From assembly GCA_040752295.1 (NCBI GenBank), contig JBFMFE010000092.1:1-36885 (forward strand): a stretch of DNA of 36,885 nt. The letters are read 5' to 3'. This DNA is from JBFMFE01 sp040752295 (GTDB lineage Bacteria > UBP15 > UBA6099 > JBFMBQ01). Position 1 is the first letter of the stretch, and every line of letters begins with the position of its first letter. This document shows, one piece after another, positions 16,697-24,673 of this stretch. The translations under genes were made by a program, and so were the position numbers. The notes under the pieces were generated by a model. The model ran no database searches. It had not been told where the DNA came from and saw only the letters and a list, made by a program, of their open reading frames with translations.

Positions 16697-17803
16697 GTGC
16701 CCGATTACTACCGGATACTCGGAGTTGAGCGCGGCGCGGGCGATGCCGAAATAAAGAAGGCGTACCGGCGGCTGGCGCGCAGATTTCACCCCGACATCAA
16801 CCCGGGCGACAAAGAGGCGGAGAGGAAGTTCAAGGAAGTCAACGAGGCGTACCAGACGCTGAGCGACCCGCAGAGGCGCGCCCGTTACGACCAGTACGGA
16901 GACGCCGCTTTCGGTCACGGGGCTGGCGGCCCCGAGCCGGGCGCGTACGATTTCTCGACGGTGTTCGGCGAGGGCGCCGGTTTTTCGGACGTGTTCGACA
17001 TGTTTTTCGGCGGGAGCCGCGGGGGTCGCCGCAGGGAGAGCGCCGGACCGCAGCGGGGTGCAGACCTCGAAGCGTCGCTCACGCTTACGTTCAACGAGGC
17101 GTTCCACGGCGTGCAGAAGGAAATAACGATGGACGGCTTCGAGACGTGCTCCGCGTGCGCGGGGTACGGCGCCGCGCCGGGCGCCTCGGAGCAGAAATGT
17201 CCCTCGTGCGGCGGAAGGGGCGAGCGGACGGTGTCGCGGGGCATATTCCGCATGACGCAGACGTGCTCCACCTGCGGCGGCGCGGGCGTGACCGCCGGAA
17301 GACCGTGCGGCGGCTGCGGCGGCGCCGGGAACGTTCCGGCGGCGCGCAGGATAAAGGTGAAGATACCCGCCGGAGTGGACACAGGCACGCGGATACGCCT
17401 CGCCGGAAAGGGGCAGCCCGGCACAAAGGGCGGACCGCCGGGGGACCTGTACATAACCACAATGGTGGAGAAGCATCCCGTGTTCGAGAGGAAGGGCAAG
17501 AACCTCTATGTAGACGTGCCGGTGACAATAGTGGAGGCGGCGATGGGCGCCCGTGTGGAAGCGCCCACGCCGGACGGGAAGATTTCGGTCAAAATCCCGG
17601 CGGGGACGGATTCCGGCTCGGCGTTGAGGGTTCGCGGCAAGGGTTTTTCGTCGCTGCGCCACACCGAGGGGCGGGGCGACCTTTACGTGAGGGTGAGCGT
17701 GGTGACGCCCCGGAACATGAGCGAAAAGGCGAAGAAGCTGCTCAACGATTTCGCGGCGACGCATCCCGAGGACCCGCGCGTCGCCCTGCGCGCGGCGTTG
17801 TGA
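16697..17803 (+). CDS. dnaJ: Co-chaperone DnaJ (Hsp40, type I)
   Basis: 368 residues. The J domain has HPD at 31-33, a Gly/Phe-rich linker follows (about 75-115), and four zinc motifs CxxCxGxG begin at C151, C168, C190 and C204. The C-terminal beta-sandwich substrate domains run from about 215. DnaJ delivers clients to DnaK and stimulates its ATPase. The start is GTG at 16697 behind AAAGGGGGG. All key residues are present and length is normal. hspR follows 31 nt later. Confidence 0.97.
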   Translation: MPDYYRILGVERGAGDAEIKKAYRRLARRFHPDINPGDKEAERKFKEVNEAYQTLSDPQRRARYDQYGDAAFGHGAGGPEPGAYDFSTVFGEGAGFSDVFDMFFGGSRGGRRRESAGPQRGADLEASLTLTFNEAFHGVQKEITMDGFETCSACAGYGAAPGASEQKCPSCGGRGERTVSRGIFRMTQTCSTCGGAGVTAGRPCGGCGGAGNVPAARRIKVKIPAGVDTGTRIRLAGKGQPGTKGGPPGDLYITTMVEKHPVFERKGKNLYVDVPVTIVEAAMGARVEAPTPDGKISVKIPAGTDSGSALRVRGKGFSSLRHTEGRGDLYVRVSVVTPRNMSEKAKKLLNDFAATHPEDPRVALRAAL

Positions 17804-17834
17804 AACGCGGTTTCGGACGAAGGCGCTGATTATC

Positions 17835-18290
17835 ATGGCGGAGACGGACAGGGACAGACCCGTGTACCTCATCGGAGTGGCGGCGGAGATGCTCGACGTT
17901 TCGCCGCAGACGCTGAGGGTGTACGAGAGGGAGAAGCTGGTCGTGCCCCGCCGGACGGAGGGCAACACGCGGCTGTATTCAGAGCGCGACGTGGAGGAAC
18001 TGCGCTGCATCATCCGGCTTCAGCGCGAATTCGGCGTGAACCTCGCGGGGCTGGACGTCATCCTTCACATGCGCCGCAGGATGGAACGGATGCAGAGGGA
18101 ATTTCAGGAGATGATCGAGTACATCGGCGAGCGGCTCATGATGGATTTCGGCGCGGACGCGGCGGAAGGCGGGGAATCCACGGGACTCGTCCCGCTGTAT
18201 CGCGGAAAGCTCGTGCCCGTAAGAAAACGCCCCGATGAGGAAGAAACCGCCGCGAAAAAAGGCGCGAAGAAACGCAAAACCGCGGAATGA
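17835..18290 (+). CDS. hspR: HspR heat-shock repressor (MerR family)
   Basis: 151 residues. The MerR-type winged helix is close to HspR: YLIGVAAEMLDVSPQTLRVY at about 11-30, then KLVVPRRTEGNTRLYSERDVEEL, and FGVNLAGLDVILHMRRRMER leading into a coiled coil. The C-terminus is Lys-rich (KKGAKKRKTAE). In actinobacteria HspR binds HAIR boxes and uses DnaK as co-repressor. The HAIR-like box at the dnaK promoter and the gene order dnaK-grpE-dnaJ-hspR support the same feedback loop. It is the last gene of the operon, and no clear terminator follows. Confidence 0.95.
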   Translation: MAETDRDRPVYLIGVAAEMLDVSPQTLRVYEREKLVVPRRTEGNTRLYSERDVEELRCIIRLQREFGVNLAGLDVILHMRRRMERMQREFQEMIEYIGERLMMDFGADAAEGGESTGLVPLYRGKLVPVRKRPDEEETAAKKGAKKRKTAE

Positions 18291-18842
18291 CGGGGCTTTA
18301 TACCGGCTTACGACGGACGCAACAATATCCTGCGCTCCCCTTTTAACGCTTCACTTATCCTGGTGAACTTTCGTACTTTTCGGCGTCGAGCTTCCGAATC
18401 AACGTCCCCCTGCCCGTTTGCGTGCCCGTGTACGTTCCCCTGCCCGTGTGCGCCTGCCTACCCCATCTTTCCCCTCTTTTCTTACTTCGATATTCATCAC
18501 TCGCTATTCGACCTGCCTGCCGTCAGGCACGGCATTCGATATTCGTTTCTATCAACGCCCCTGCCCGTGCCCGTCCTTTTTTGTTCTTCTTACTTCGACA
18601 TTCAACATTGGACATTCTACATTCTGCATTCGCTTTTGTTAACCCGCCCTCAAATCGCTGAAGACCGCCGTGCCCCTGCCTGCCTCTCTGCCTGCCTGCC
18701 GCAGGCAGGCGATTACCGTGCGGCCTGCCCGCGCGGCACGCAGGCGTGCATGGTCAAAGGGGCAGGCGCAACTTGCACGGCTCAATGCCCGTAATAAATC
18801 GGCATTGGACAGCCCTGCGGATTGGAAGCGGGGCTGGATTTA
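18291..18842. other. Gene-poor region with ATTC filler and CCTGCCTGC palindromes
   Basis: No supported gene. 18480-18650 holds AT-rich strings such as gacattcaacattggacatt like those near 9150. 18690-18710 is a perfect 21-bp palindrome (10-bp arms GCCTGCCTGC/GCAGGCAGGC around a central C), one of several CCTGCCTGC/CCTGTCTG elements in the window. Open frames across it are Cys/Pro-rich artefacts of the repeats. Confidence 0.5.
18690..18710. repeat. Perfect CCTGCCTGC palindrome
   Basis: Arms GCCTGCCTGC (18690-18699) and GCAGGCAGGC (18701-18710) flank one base. Related strings recur near 18515, 21364-21400, 27031-27090 and 27154-27173. Confidence 0.7.
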
Positions 18843-18871
18843 TTGAAGGTTGCGCGATAAAATTATATAAT
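18843..18871 (+). promoter_or_regulatory. Sigma-70-type promoter upstream of the IS-disrupted region
   Basis: TTGAAG at 18843-18848 and a perfect TATAAT at 18866-18871 are 17 nt apart. Before the IS inserted, this promoter could have driven a short frame and the methyltransferase. Confidence 0.5.
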
Positions 18872-18880
18872 GCGGGAAGT

Positions 18881-19120
18881 ATGAAAAAGCGCCGACAGCA
18901 TAAGATTCGGCAGGGAGGCAGTCAGCCTTTATTGAATATTGAAAGCCTGACACCATTTTCCTGGCGCCTTGGGGCGTCCTCGCGCCCGTTTTTTGTCTGT
19001 CCAGCCGCTGGTCGCGTCACTTGGCGACCCTTGCAGCCTGAAATTCAGCCCCGCAGATCACAGTGTTTTTGCGCTGAAATCGTTTTTGGAATTTGTCAAA
19101 AATCACTACTGTCCGGTTAA
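18881..19120 (+). pseudogene. Unrecognised short frame cut by the IS insertion
   Basis: An ATG 10 nt after the promoter -10 opens a 79-codon frame (starting MKKRRQHKIRQGG) whose end lies in the IS left end. Removing the IS and one target copy makes this frame stop at TAA just before the methyltransferase. The next frame would instead read LEFVKNKS and stop in an ATGA overlap with the methyltransferase start. Neither product is recognised, and a real protein here is uncertain. Confidence 0.25.
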
Positions 19121-19215
19121 GAATTTCAGGATATGCAAATCATTTTGTAAAATAGCGGGTTTTTAGCCTGGATGATTTTTTTCGATTTCAACCTGAACTG
19201 TCCGTTCTGCCAGAA

Positions 19216-19244
19216 TTACCTCCTAAGATCAGAATGGGAGGTAA
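19216..19244 (+). promoter_or_regulatory. Hairpin sequestering the transposase ribosome site
   Basis: TTACCTCC at 19216-19223 is perfectly complementary to GGAGGTAA at 19237-19244, which contains the Shine-Dalgarno sequence of the transposase ATG at 19251. Transcripts entering from outside the IS would fold this stem and block translation, a control known for IS10 and IS50. Confidence 0.65.
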
Positions 19245-19250
19245 CGGCTC

Positions 19251-20432
19251 ATGCACGAAGGACGGATTGTTTTTTCGCAGTTGATGGACTGGCTTCCGAA
19301 GTACGAATTCGACAAGTGCGTCCAGCGATATCGAGGGGATTATCGAGTCAGAAGTTTCAGTTGCCACGATCAATTTCTCACTATGGCATTCGCCCAATTG
19401 ACATATCGGGAAAGCCTTCGCGATATCGAGACATGCTTACGCGCGTTGAAGCCAAAACTCCATCATGCAGGCATCCGAGGGAATGTCGCCCGAAGCACAT
19501 TGGCCGACGCCAACGAAAAGAGAGACTGGCGAATCTTTGCCGATTTTGCGCAGGTCCTCATTGGGCAGGCGAGGAAGTTGTACGCCGAGGAAAATTTCGG
19601 GGTCGAACTGGATCAAGTAGCGTACGCTCTGGACTCCACCATCATAGACTTATGCCTGTCTCTTTTTCCTTGTGCGAATTTTCGCAAACGAAAAGGAGCT
19701 GTCAAACTACACACTCTTTTGGATTTGCGAGGAAGTTTTCCCACTGTTGTTATTGTTACCCCGGGCAAGATTCACGATGTGAACATTCTCGACCAGGTCG
19801 CCTTCGAACCGGGGGCGTTCTACATTATGGATCGTGGCTACCTGGACTTCGCCCGCCTTCACACGATTCAATTGTCTTCAGCCTTTTTCATCACCCGGTC
19901 CAAAAAGAACTTTCGGTTCAAGCGGCGTTACTCTCACCCAGTCGACAAATCAACGGGACTTCGATGCGACCAGACAATCATCCTGAAAGGTTTCTATGCA
20001 AGAAAAGACTATCCCGAAGCGCTTCGCCGCATTTGCTATTTCGATGCAGAGGCCGACAGGAAGTTCGCCTTCCTAACCAGCAATTTCAACCAACCAGCAC
20101 CGACGATAGCAAATCTCTACAAATGCCGATGGCGCATAGAGCTGTTTTTCAAATGGATCAAGCAACACCTGCGCAACAAGGCTTTCTATGGCACATCCGA
20201 GAATGCCGTGAAGACTCAAGTCTGGATAGCCATATCCGTCTACGTCCTTGTGGCGATCATCAAGAAGCGGCTGAATCTGGACCAGAGCCTCTACACAATT
20301 TTACAGATTTTGAGCGTTACGCTTTTCGAAAAAACGCCCATTTTACAGGCGTTTACCGAACTCGGCCCGCAGCTTGAAAGCAACGACGGGCCAAAACAGC
20401 TTTATTTATGGGACTTTTTAACCGGACGGTAG
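19251..20432 (+). CDS. IS4-family transposase (DUF4372 N-terminus, DDE)
   Basis: 393 residues. The N-terminus FSQLMDWLPKYEFDKCVQRY is the DUF4372-type DNA-binding region, followed by DQFLTMAFAQLTYRESLRDI. The DDE triad is D128 (YALDSTIID), D194 (YIMDRGYLDF) and E297 in the IS4 signature Y290-x2-R293-x3-E297-x6-K304. The enzyme excises and inserts the element by cut-and-paste. All catalytic residues are intact. The stop codon lies inside the right terminal repeat. A 401-codon frame in another register of the same DNA is an artefact. Confidence 0.97.
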   Translation: MHEGRIVFSQLMDWLPKYEFDKCVQRYRGDYRVRSFSCHDQFLTMAFAQLTYRESLRDIETCLRALKPKLHHAGIRGNVARSTLADANEKRDWRIFADFAQVLIGQARKLYAEENFGVELDQVAYALDSTIIDLCLSLFPCANFRKRKGAVKLHTLLDLRGSFPTVVIVTPGKIHDVNILDQVAFEPGAFYIMDRGYLDFARLHTIQLSSAFFITRSKKNFRFKRRYSHPVDKSTGLRCDQTIILKGFYARKDYPEALRRICYFDAEADRKFAFLTSNFNQPAPTIANLYKCRWRIELFFKWIKQHLRNKAFYGTSENAVKTQVWIAISVYVLVAIIKKRLNLDQSLYTILQILSVTLFEKTPILQAFTELGPQLESNDGPKQLYLWDFLTGR

Positions 20433-20448
20433 TGGTCAAAAATAAATC

Positions 20449-21273
20449 ATGAAGAATTTAAAGGAAAGAGTCAAAAAACACTGGGAAAATGAGATATGTG
20501 GTATTAGATATGGACGGAGTAAAGATAGGAAAAAATTTTATGAAGAGATTAAAAATGCAAGATACAAATTTGAGCCTTATATTAAAGATTTTGCGAAGTT
20601 TGAGCAATCAGATGGGTTAAAAGTACTTGAGATTGGCGTGGGAGCGGGTGTGGATTTTAGTCAGTGGGTATTTTGGAGTGATAAACCAGTTGGCATTGAT
20701 TTGACAGAGGCTGGTATAAATCATACAAAAGATATGCTTGAGGCAATTGGAATAAAAAATTCTCAGTATTCATTGCTGGTCGCAGATTCAGAATTTATTC
20801 CTTTTAAGAATTCACGGTTTGACCTTGTTTATTCATGGGGAGTTTTGCACCATTCACCCGATACTGAGAAATGTCTTCAAGAAATATTTCGTGTTTTAAA
20901 ACCAGAGGGGATACTTAGAATTATGCTTTACCATAGACCATCATGGACAGGTTTTATGCTCTGGTTACGTTATGCTTTATTTACTGGAAGGATAACATTG
21001 AGTCAAAGAGAAGTTGCGCTTAGAAATTTGGAGAGTCCAGGAACCAAAATGTATACAATAGATGAGGCCAAGGCGTTATTGAATAAATCGGGATTCGTTG
21101 GGATGCATTTTTTAAGCAAACTTTCTCCTGGAGATACTCTCTCTATCAAACCGAGTAATAAGTTTCAAGGATTTGCATATAAAGTGATTTGGAAAATCTA
21201 TCCAAGATGGCTGGTAAGATTATTAGGTGATCGTCTTGGGTTGTACCTTTTAATAGAAGCGAAGAAGCCCTAA
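20449..21273 (+). CDS. SAM-dependent class I methyltransferase
   Basis: 274 residues. Motif I VLEIGVGAG at 59-67, an acidic residue at the end of the next strand (GIDL, D84), and the Methyltransf_11-type FDLVYSWGVLHHSPDTEKCLQEI with FRVLKPEGILRI identify a SAM methyltransferase. The long C-terminal part (WLRYALFTGRIT, WKIYPRWLVRLLG) may dock a substrate. Such stand-alone enzymes are common in polysaccharide clusters, but the substrate is unknown. Base composition is strikingly AT-rich against its neighbours, indicating transfer. The IS ends 14 nt upstream of the ATG and leaves no visible ribosome site, so expression may be impaired. The ATG reads ATGA, a typical coupling overlap with a lost upstream frame. 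Confidence 0.85.
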   Translation: MKNLKERVKKHWENEICGIRYGRSKDRKKFYEEIKNARYKFEPYIKDFAKFEQSDGLKVLEIGVGAGVDFSQWVFWSDKPVGIDLTEAGINHTKDMLEAIGIKNSQYSLLVADSEFIPFKNSRFDLVYSWGVLHHSPDTEKCLQEIFRVLKPEGILRIMLYHRPSWTGFMLWLRYALFTGRITLSQREVALRNLESPGTKMYTIDEAKALLNKSGFVGMHFLSKLSPGDTLSIKPSNKFQGFAYKVIWKIYPRWLVRLLGDRLGLYLLIEAKKP

Positions 21274-21338
21274 TATTTAAGGATCAAAAATAACGGCGAG
21301 AATGGTCGTAAATCGGGGGACACAATACTGATTCTGGT

Positions 21339-21440
21339 GCAAAAACCCTTTTCGGCGCGGTACGCCTGCCTGTTGCTCTGCCTGCCTGCGGGCAGACAGG
21401 CGGCGCGGTCTCCGTACCGCGCCGAAAAGGGTTTTTGCGC
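21339..21440. repeat. Palindromic repeat with 25-bp perfect inverted arms, copy 2
   Basis: The 25 bases at 21339-21363 (starting GCAAAAACCCTTTTCGG) are the exact reverse complement of 21414-21438. The 50-nt interior carries CCTGCCTGC/CAGACAGG strings. 21402-21440 is identical over 39 bases to 1476-1514. The remainder of 21274-21548 holds no supported gene. Confidence 0.8.
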
Positions 21441-21548
21441 CTGTGGGACAGTCCCCGTTTCTCCATCGAAACTACTATACGCGCAGCGGAATAAACAGTT
21501 GCGAAAATGAAAATGGATTTTTTCCGCCTCCGCGGAAATGACGTACGG

Positions 21549-24524
21549 CTACAGGGAGAGGATGAAGGAGGCGATTTCGAACGGGCGGATTCCGGCGGAG
21601 AAGGAGCTGCCGAGGGCGGAGCATTGTCCTTTTCCGCGCGCGCCGGCGGGCGCGTCGAGCCGCCGCTCGAGGAGGTCAACCTTTTCGAGGGATGAAATCC
21701 GCCGCGGGAGGGCGGCGGCGGCGGTCGCGGACTCGCCGTGGGATTCGCAGAAGCGGACGAGGAGGGCGTCCGGAGCGGATGCCGCGCGGAGCGCGGAGAG
21801 GACGAGGTTTTCCGGGTAGAGGGAGAGGAGCGAGAATTCCGGCGGGAGCGTGTGTTCGTCCCGGCGCGCGGGGTCGGGTTTTGCCTGCACCGCCATGAGG
21901 GGGAGCATGAATTCCTCGGCGCGGGCGGGCACGGCGGCGTCGCGCCAGCCGCCCCCGTGGGGGTAGAGTGAGAGCGAGAATTCGTGCCTGCCGAGGTCGA
22001 AGCCGCCGGGACCGGCGGGGTGGAGGAAGATTCTGTCCGAGCCGCGCACGAGCGTGACGCAGACGCCGCCGTTTTCGACGGTGTGGTGCGGGACGCCGCG
22101 GTTGAAGAGGGCGAAGCCGAACTTTCCGTCCGAGACGTCCAGCCAGTTCAGCGCGGCGTGGTCGCCGTCTCCTCTTTCGACGGCGCCGAAGGGGACGCCG
22201 CAGGCGACGCGCGCGTCCTTGAAGAGCGTCGGGAAGCGGAGCCTGATGCGCGAGGCTCCGTCCTGGAAATCCACTTTTATTTTCATGTCCAGGCGCGGCG
22301 AGCCTGCGGTGAGCGTGAGGAGCAGTTCGATGCGGGCGCCGCGGAGCCTGCCGGAGACGAGAGCGGACGCGCTGAGGGGACCGCCGTCGAGGGCGCGGAA
22401 ATCGAACCCGAGGTGCCGCGATTTGAGGATGGGGCCGGCGCCGGCGGTTTCGTAGAGGTTTCCGGCTTCGCGCTGGAGGAGAAATTCGGCGGCGTCGAGG
22501 AAAACGAATTCCTTTCCGGTGGGTTTGTGGAGGATGCGGTCTATGAGTCTCGCCTCGGGGTGGAAGTGGACGGAGAGGATTTCGTTTTCGAGCGCGGAGC
22601 CGGAGCATGTGACGGGCGACGGGAAGCGGTCGGGTTGAGCGTCTCCGGCGTCAACGAGCTTGTAGCCGAGGGGCGGTACGGAGGTTTTGAAGGCGACGTC
22701 GGCGGTTTTGACCGTGCCGTCGGCGTAGTCGCGCCTGTCGAGCAGCCTGAATGGGATTTGGGCGCCGCCGTCGAAGAGGGCGAGGTTTTTCATGCCCGGC
22801 TCGAATGCGAGCGAGGCGGCGGCGACGTCGTCTCGGACGCGCGGGACGGGGTTGAAGACGAGTATGGGGTTAGAAAGCCCGTGGGCGCGAACCCGGCGCG
22901 ATATATCCCGGAGCGTGAGCTGGATGAGGTCGTCGGAGCGGGAGATGAAGTCCGCGAAACGTTTGAGCGCGCCGGCGGCGACCTCGTCCGTGCAGCACCC
23001 GCAGATGACGTCGTGGAACTGGTTGAGCATGATCGGTTTCCAGTCGGCGCTCAGGTCCGGGGCGGCGGTTCCGGTGAGTACGGCGTGGAGCGCGGCGAGA
23101 CGTTCCGCGAGCGTGAGGTTCAGTTCGGCGCGGCGGTTGAGGATTTTGAGGTCAATGCGGCTGGAGTACGTCCCGGAGAACACGCCCGTGAAATCGCCTC
23201 TGACGGTGGCGAGTTTGTCCGTCGGGAGTGCGTCGAAGAAGGCGGAGGGGAGAGAGAAGCGGGCTGGGGCGGAGGGGCGCCGGTCGTTCCAGAGCGCGAC
23301 GAAGCCGGGAGCGGAGTGCTGTGGGCGGGCGTGGTCGTTGCCGTGCGGGCAGAAGATTTCGGGGGAAGCGGCTTTGCCGGCGATGCGCGCGACGGCGTCG
23401 GCGAAGCGTTTTTCGGCGGCGTCGGGGTTTTCGACGATGGGATACGCCGCGGAATAGGACTGTGACATCCAGTGTGTGAGTATGCGCGAGCCGTCAAGCC
23501 CCTCCCAGAAGAATTCCGACGGGACGTCGCGGGTCACGTGTCTGAAGAATACGAAGCGCCTGACGCCGGCGAGCTTGAAGAGCTGCGGGAGCTGCGCCGA
23601 CTGTCCGAAGCTGTCAATGAGCCAGCCGCAGGATGAGGGGGCGCCGAAATTGTCGCGGGCGAAGTTCTGCCATGCGGCGAGCTGGCGGACGAGCGATTCG
23701 CCGTCGGGGAGATTGACGTCGGGTTCGGCGAACATGCCGCAGACGTGCTCGATCCTGCCCTGCGCGACGAGCGCGCGGAGTGTGTCGAAGGCGGCGGGGT
23801 GCTCGTCCTTGAAGGGTTCGAGGAGGGCGTTCTGGTCTATGACGAACGTGTAGAGTTCGTTTTCCCGCATGATGCGGAGCATTTCGAGGAGGTTGCGGGC
23901 GCCGATTTTCCTGTTGACGCAGTCGGGCTGGAGCCACTCGGCGTCGTAGTGGACGTGCGGGACGATGTGGACGCGGAGTCCGCGGTCAGGAAGATTCCGG
24001 CGCGAGGGCGGCGGCAGGAAGAGGAAGTCGGCTCTGCCGTCGCGGACGATTACGGGGAACGCCGGAATGGGTGCGTCGGCGTACTCGAACGAGATATCGA
24101 GCGCGATAAAGTGGACGCCGTCGGAGAGCGGGCTGCCGGCGATGAAGCACTCGACGATTCCGCCGGGGGCGAAGTCCATTTCGCTCAGCCTGTCGGCGTT
24201 GAAGAGTTTTCCGGCGGATTTGAAGAAGATTCTATTCTGCGGGACGCGCGCGCCGTTGACGGCGACGCCGAGGCGGAGGATTCTCTGGTCGAACCAGTTG
24301 TTGGTGAAGGATATTTTGAACGCGTCGGGCTTGTCGTCGCCGTCCGTGTCTGCGTTGCCCATTGTTTCGCGGAAGAAGACGGAATCGAATGTCCGGACGA
24401 GGTCGGGCGGGAGCGCGTCCCCGGACGCCCTGCGGACGAGGGGGGGCAGGATGAGGGAGAGTACGCCGTGGGCGACGGGTAGGCGGTTGAGTTTCGGCAG
24501 CCAGGCGGGGATTGCGGCGTTCAT
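21549..24524 (-). CDS. GH38 alpha-mannosidase-like glycosidase
   Basis: 991 residues. The GH38 catalytic domain starts near 184 with VHIVPHVHYDAEWLQ (H190, D194 as zinc ligands). CGWLIDSFGQSAQ supplies the nucleophile D304, and LNQFHDVICGCC is the NQFHD zinc/acid motif. Long beta-sandwich domains follow to the C-terminus. The enzyme should release alpha-mannose from oligosaccharides. There is no signal peptide, so it is probably cytoplasmic. Residues 1-180 are not part of the usual core and contain NADTDGDDKPDAF at 57-69, a calcium-binding thrombospondin type-3-like repeat normally seen outside cells. The start ATG lacks a clear ribosome site, so the exact N-terminus is uncertain. Confidence 0.88.
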   Translation of the reverse strand: MNAAIPAWLPKLNRLPVAHGVLSLILPPLVRRASGDALPPDLVRTFDSVFFRETMGNADTDGDDKPDAFKISFTNNWFDQRILRLGVAVNGARVPQNRIFFKSAGKLFNADRLSEMDFAPGGIVECFIAGSPLSDGVHFIALDISFEYADAPIPAFPVIVRDGRADFLFLPPPSRRNLPDRGLRVHIVPHVHYDAEWLQPDCVNRKIGARNLLEMLRIMRENELYTFVIDQNALLEPFKDEHPAAFDTLRALVAQGRIEHVCGMFAEPDVNLPDGESLVRQLAAWQNFARDNFGAPSSCGWLIDSFGQSAQLPQLFKLAGVRRFVFFRHVTRDVPSEFFWEGLDGSRILTHWMSQSYSAAYPIVENPDAAEKRFADAVARIAGKAASPEIFCPHGNDHARPQHSAPGFVALWNDRRPSAPARFSLPSAFFDALPTDKLATVRGDFTGVFSGTYSSRIDLKILNRRAELNLTLAERLAALHAVLTGTAAPDLSADWKPIMLNQFHDVICGCCTDEVAAGALKRFADFISRSDDLIQLTLRDISRRVRAHGLSNPILVFNPVPRVRDDVAAASLAFEPGMKNLALFDGGAQIPFRLLDRRDYADGTVKTADVAFKTSVPPLGYKLVDAGDAQPDRFPSPVTCSGSALENEILSVHFHPEARLIDRILHKPTGKEFVFLDAAEFLLQREAGNLYETAGAGPILKSRHLGFDFRALDGGPLSASALVSGRLRGARIELLLTLTAGSPRLDMKIKVDFQDGASRIRLRFPTLFKDARVACGVPFGAVERGDGDHAALNWLDVSDGKFGFALFNRGVPHHTVENGGVCVTLVRGSDRIFLHPAGPGGFDLGRHEFSLSLYPHGGGWRDAAVPARAEEFMLPLMAVQAKPDPARRDEHTLPPEFSLLSLYPENLVLSALRAASAPDALLVRFCESHGESATAAAALPRRISSLEKVDLLERRLDAPAGARGKGQCSALGSSFSAGIRPFEIASFILSL

Positions 24525-24673
24525 GGGCGGATGCGGGGGGGTTTTGTTCCGCGTCCGGCGCGGGGGGCGGTGGGTTTACCGTGTCCGCGGCGGGGGGTTT
24601 GTTTTTCGGGGACGGTCATGACGGGGCTTGTTTCCGTTGGGGCGCTGGGCGGGAGAGGAAAGAGCGCGCCGCG

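Larger units (their letters stand above)
19104..20434 (+). mobile_element. IS4-family insertion sequence, complete (1331 bp)
   Basis: The terminal inverted repeats at 19104-19120 and 20418-20434 match at 16 of 17 positions (CACTACTGTCCGGTTAA versus CACTACCGTCCGGTTAA). Outside them the 9-bp direct repeat GTCAAAAAT occurs at 19095-19103 and again at 20435-20443, an exact target-site duplication. One intact transposase gene fills most of the element. Perfect duplication and an intact gene suggest a fairly recent insertion. Confidence 0.95.

Noticed and set aside
16130..18013. 627-codon minus-strand frame opposite grpE-dnaJ-hspR
   Set aside because: Crosses three well-supported genes on the other strand; no motifs.
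19172..20377. 401-codon frame in another register of the IS
   Set aside because: Overlaps the transposase, which has all DDE/YREK residues; the alternate product has no family features.
21984..23465. 493-codon plus-strand frame opposite the mannosidase
   Set aside because: Gly/Val/Glu-rich mirror translation; the minus strand has GH38 catalytic motifs.
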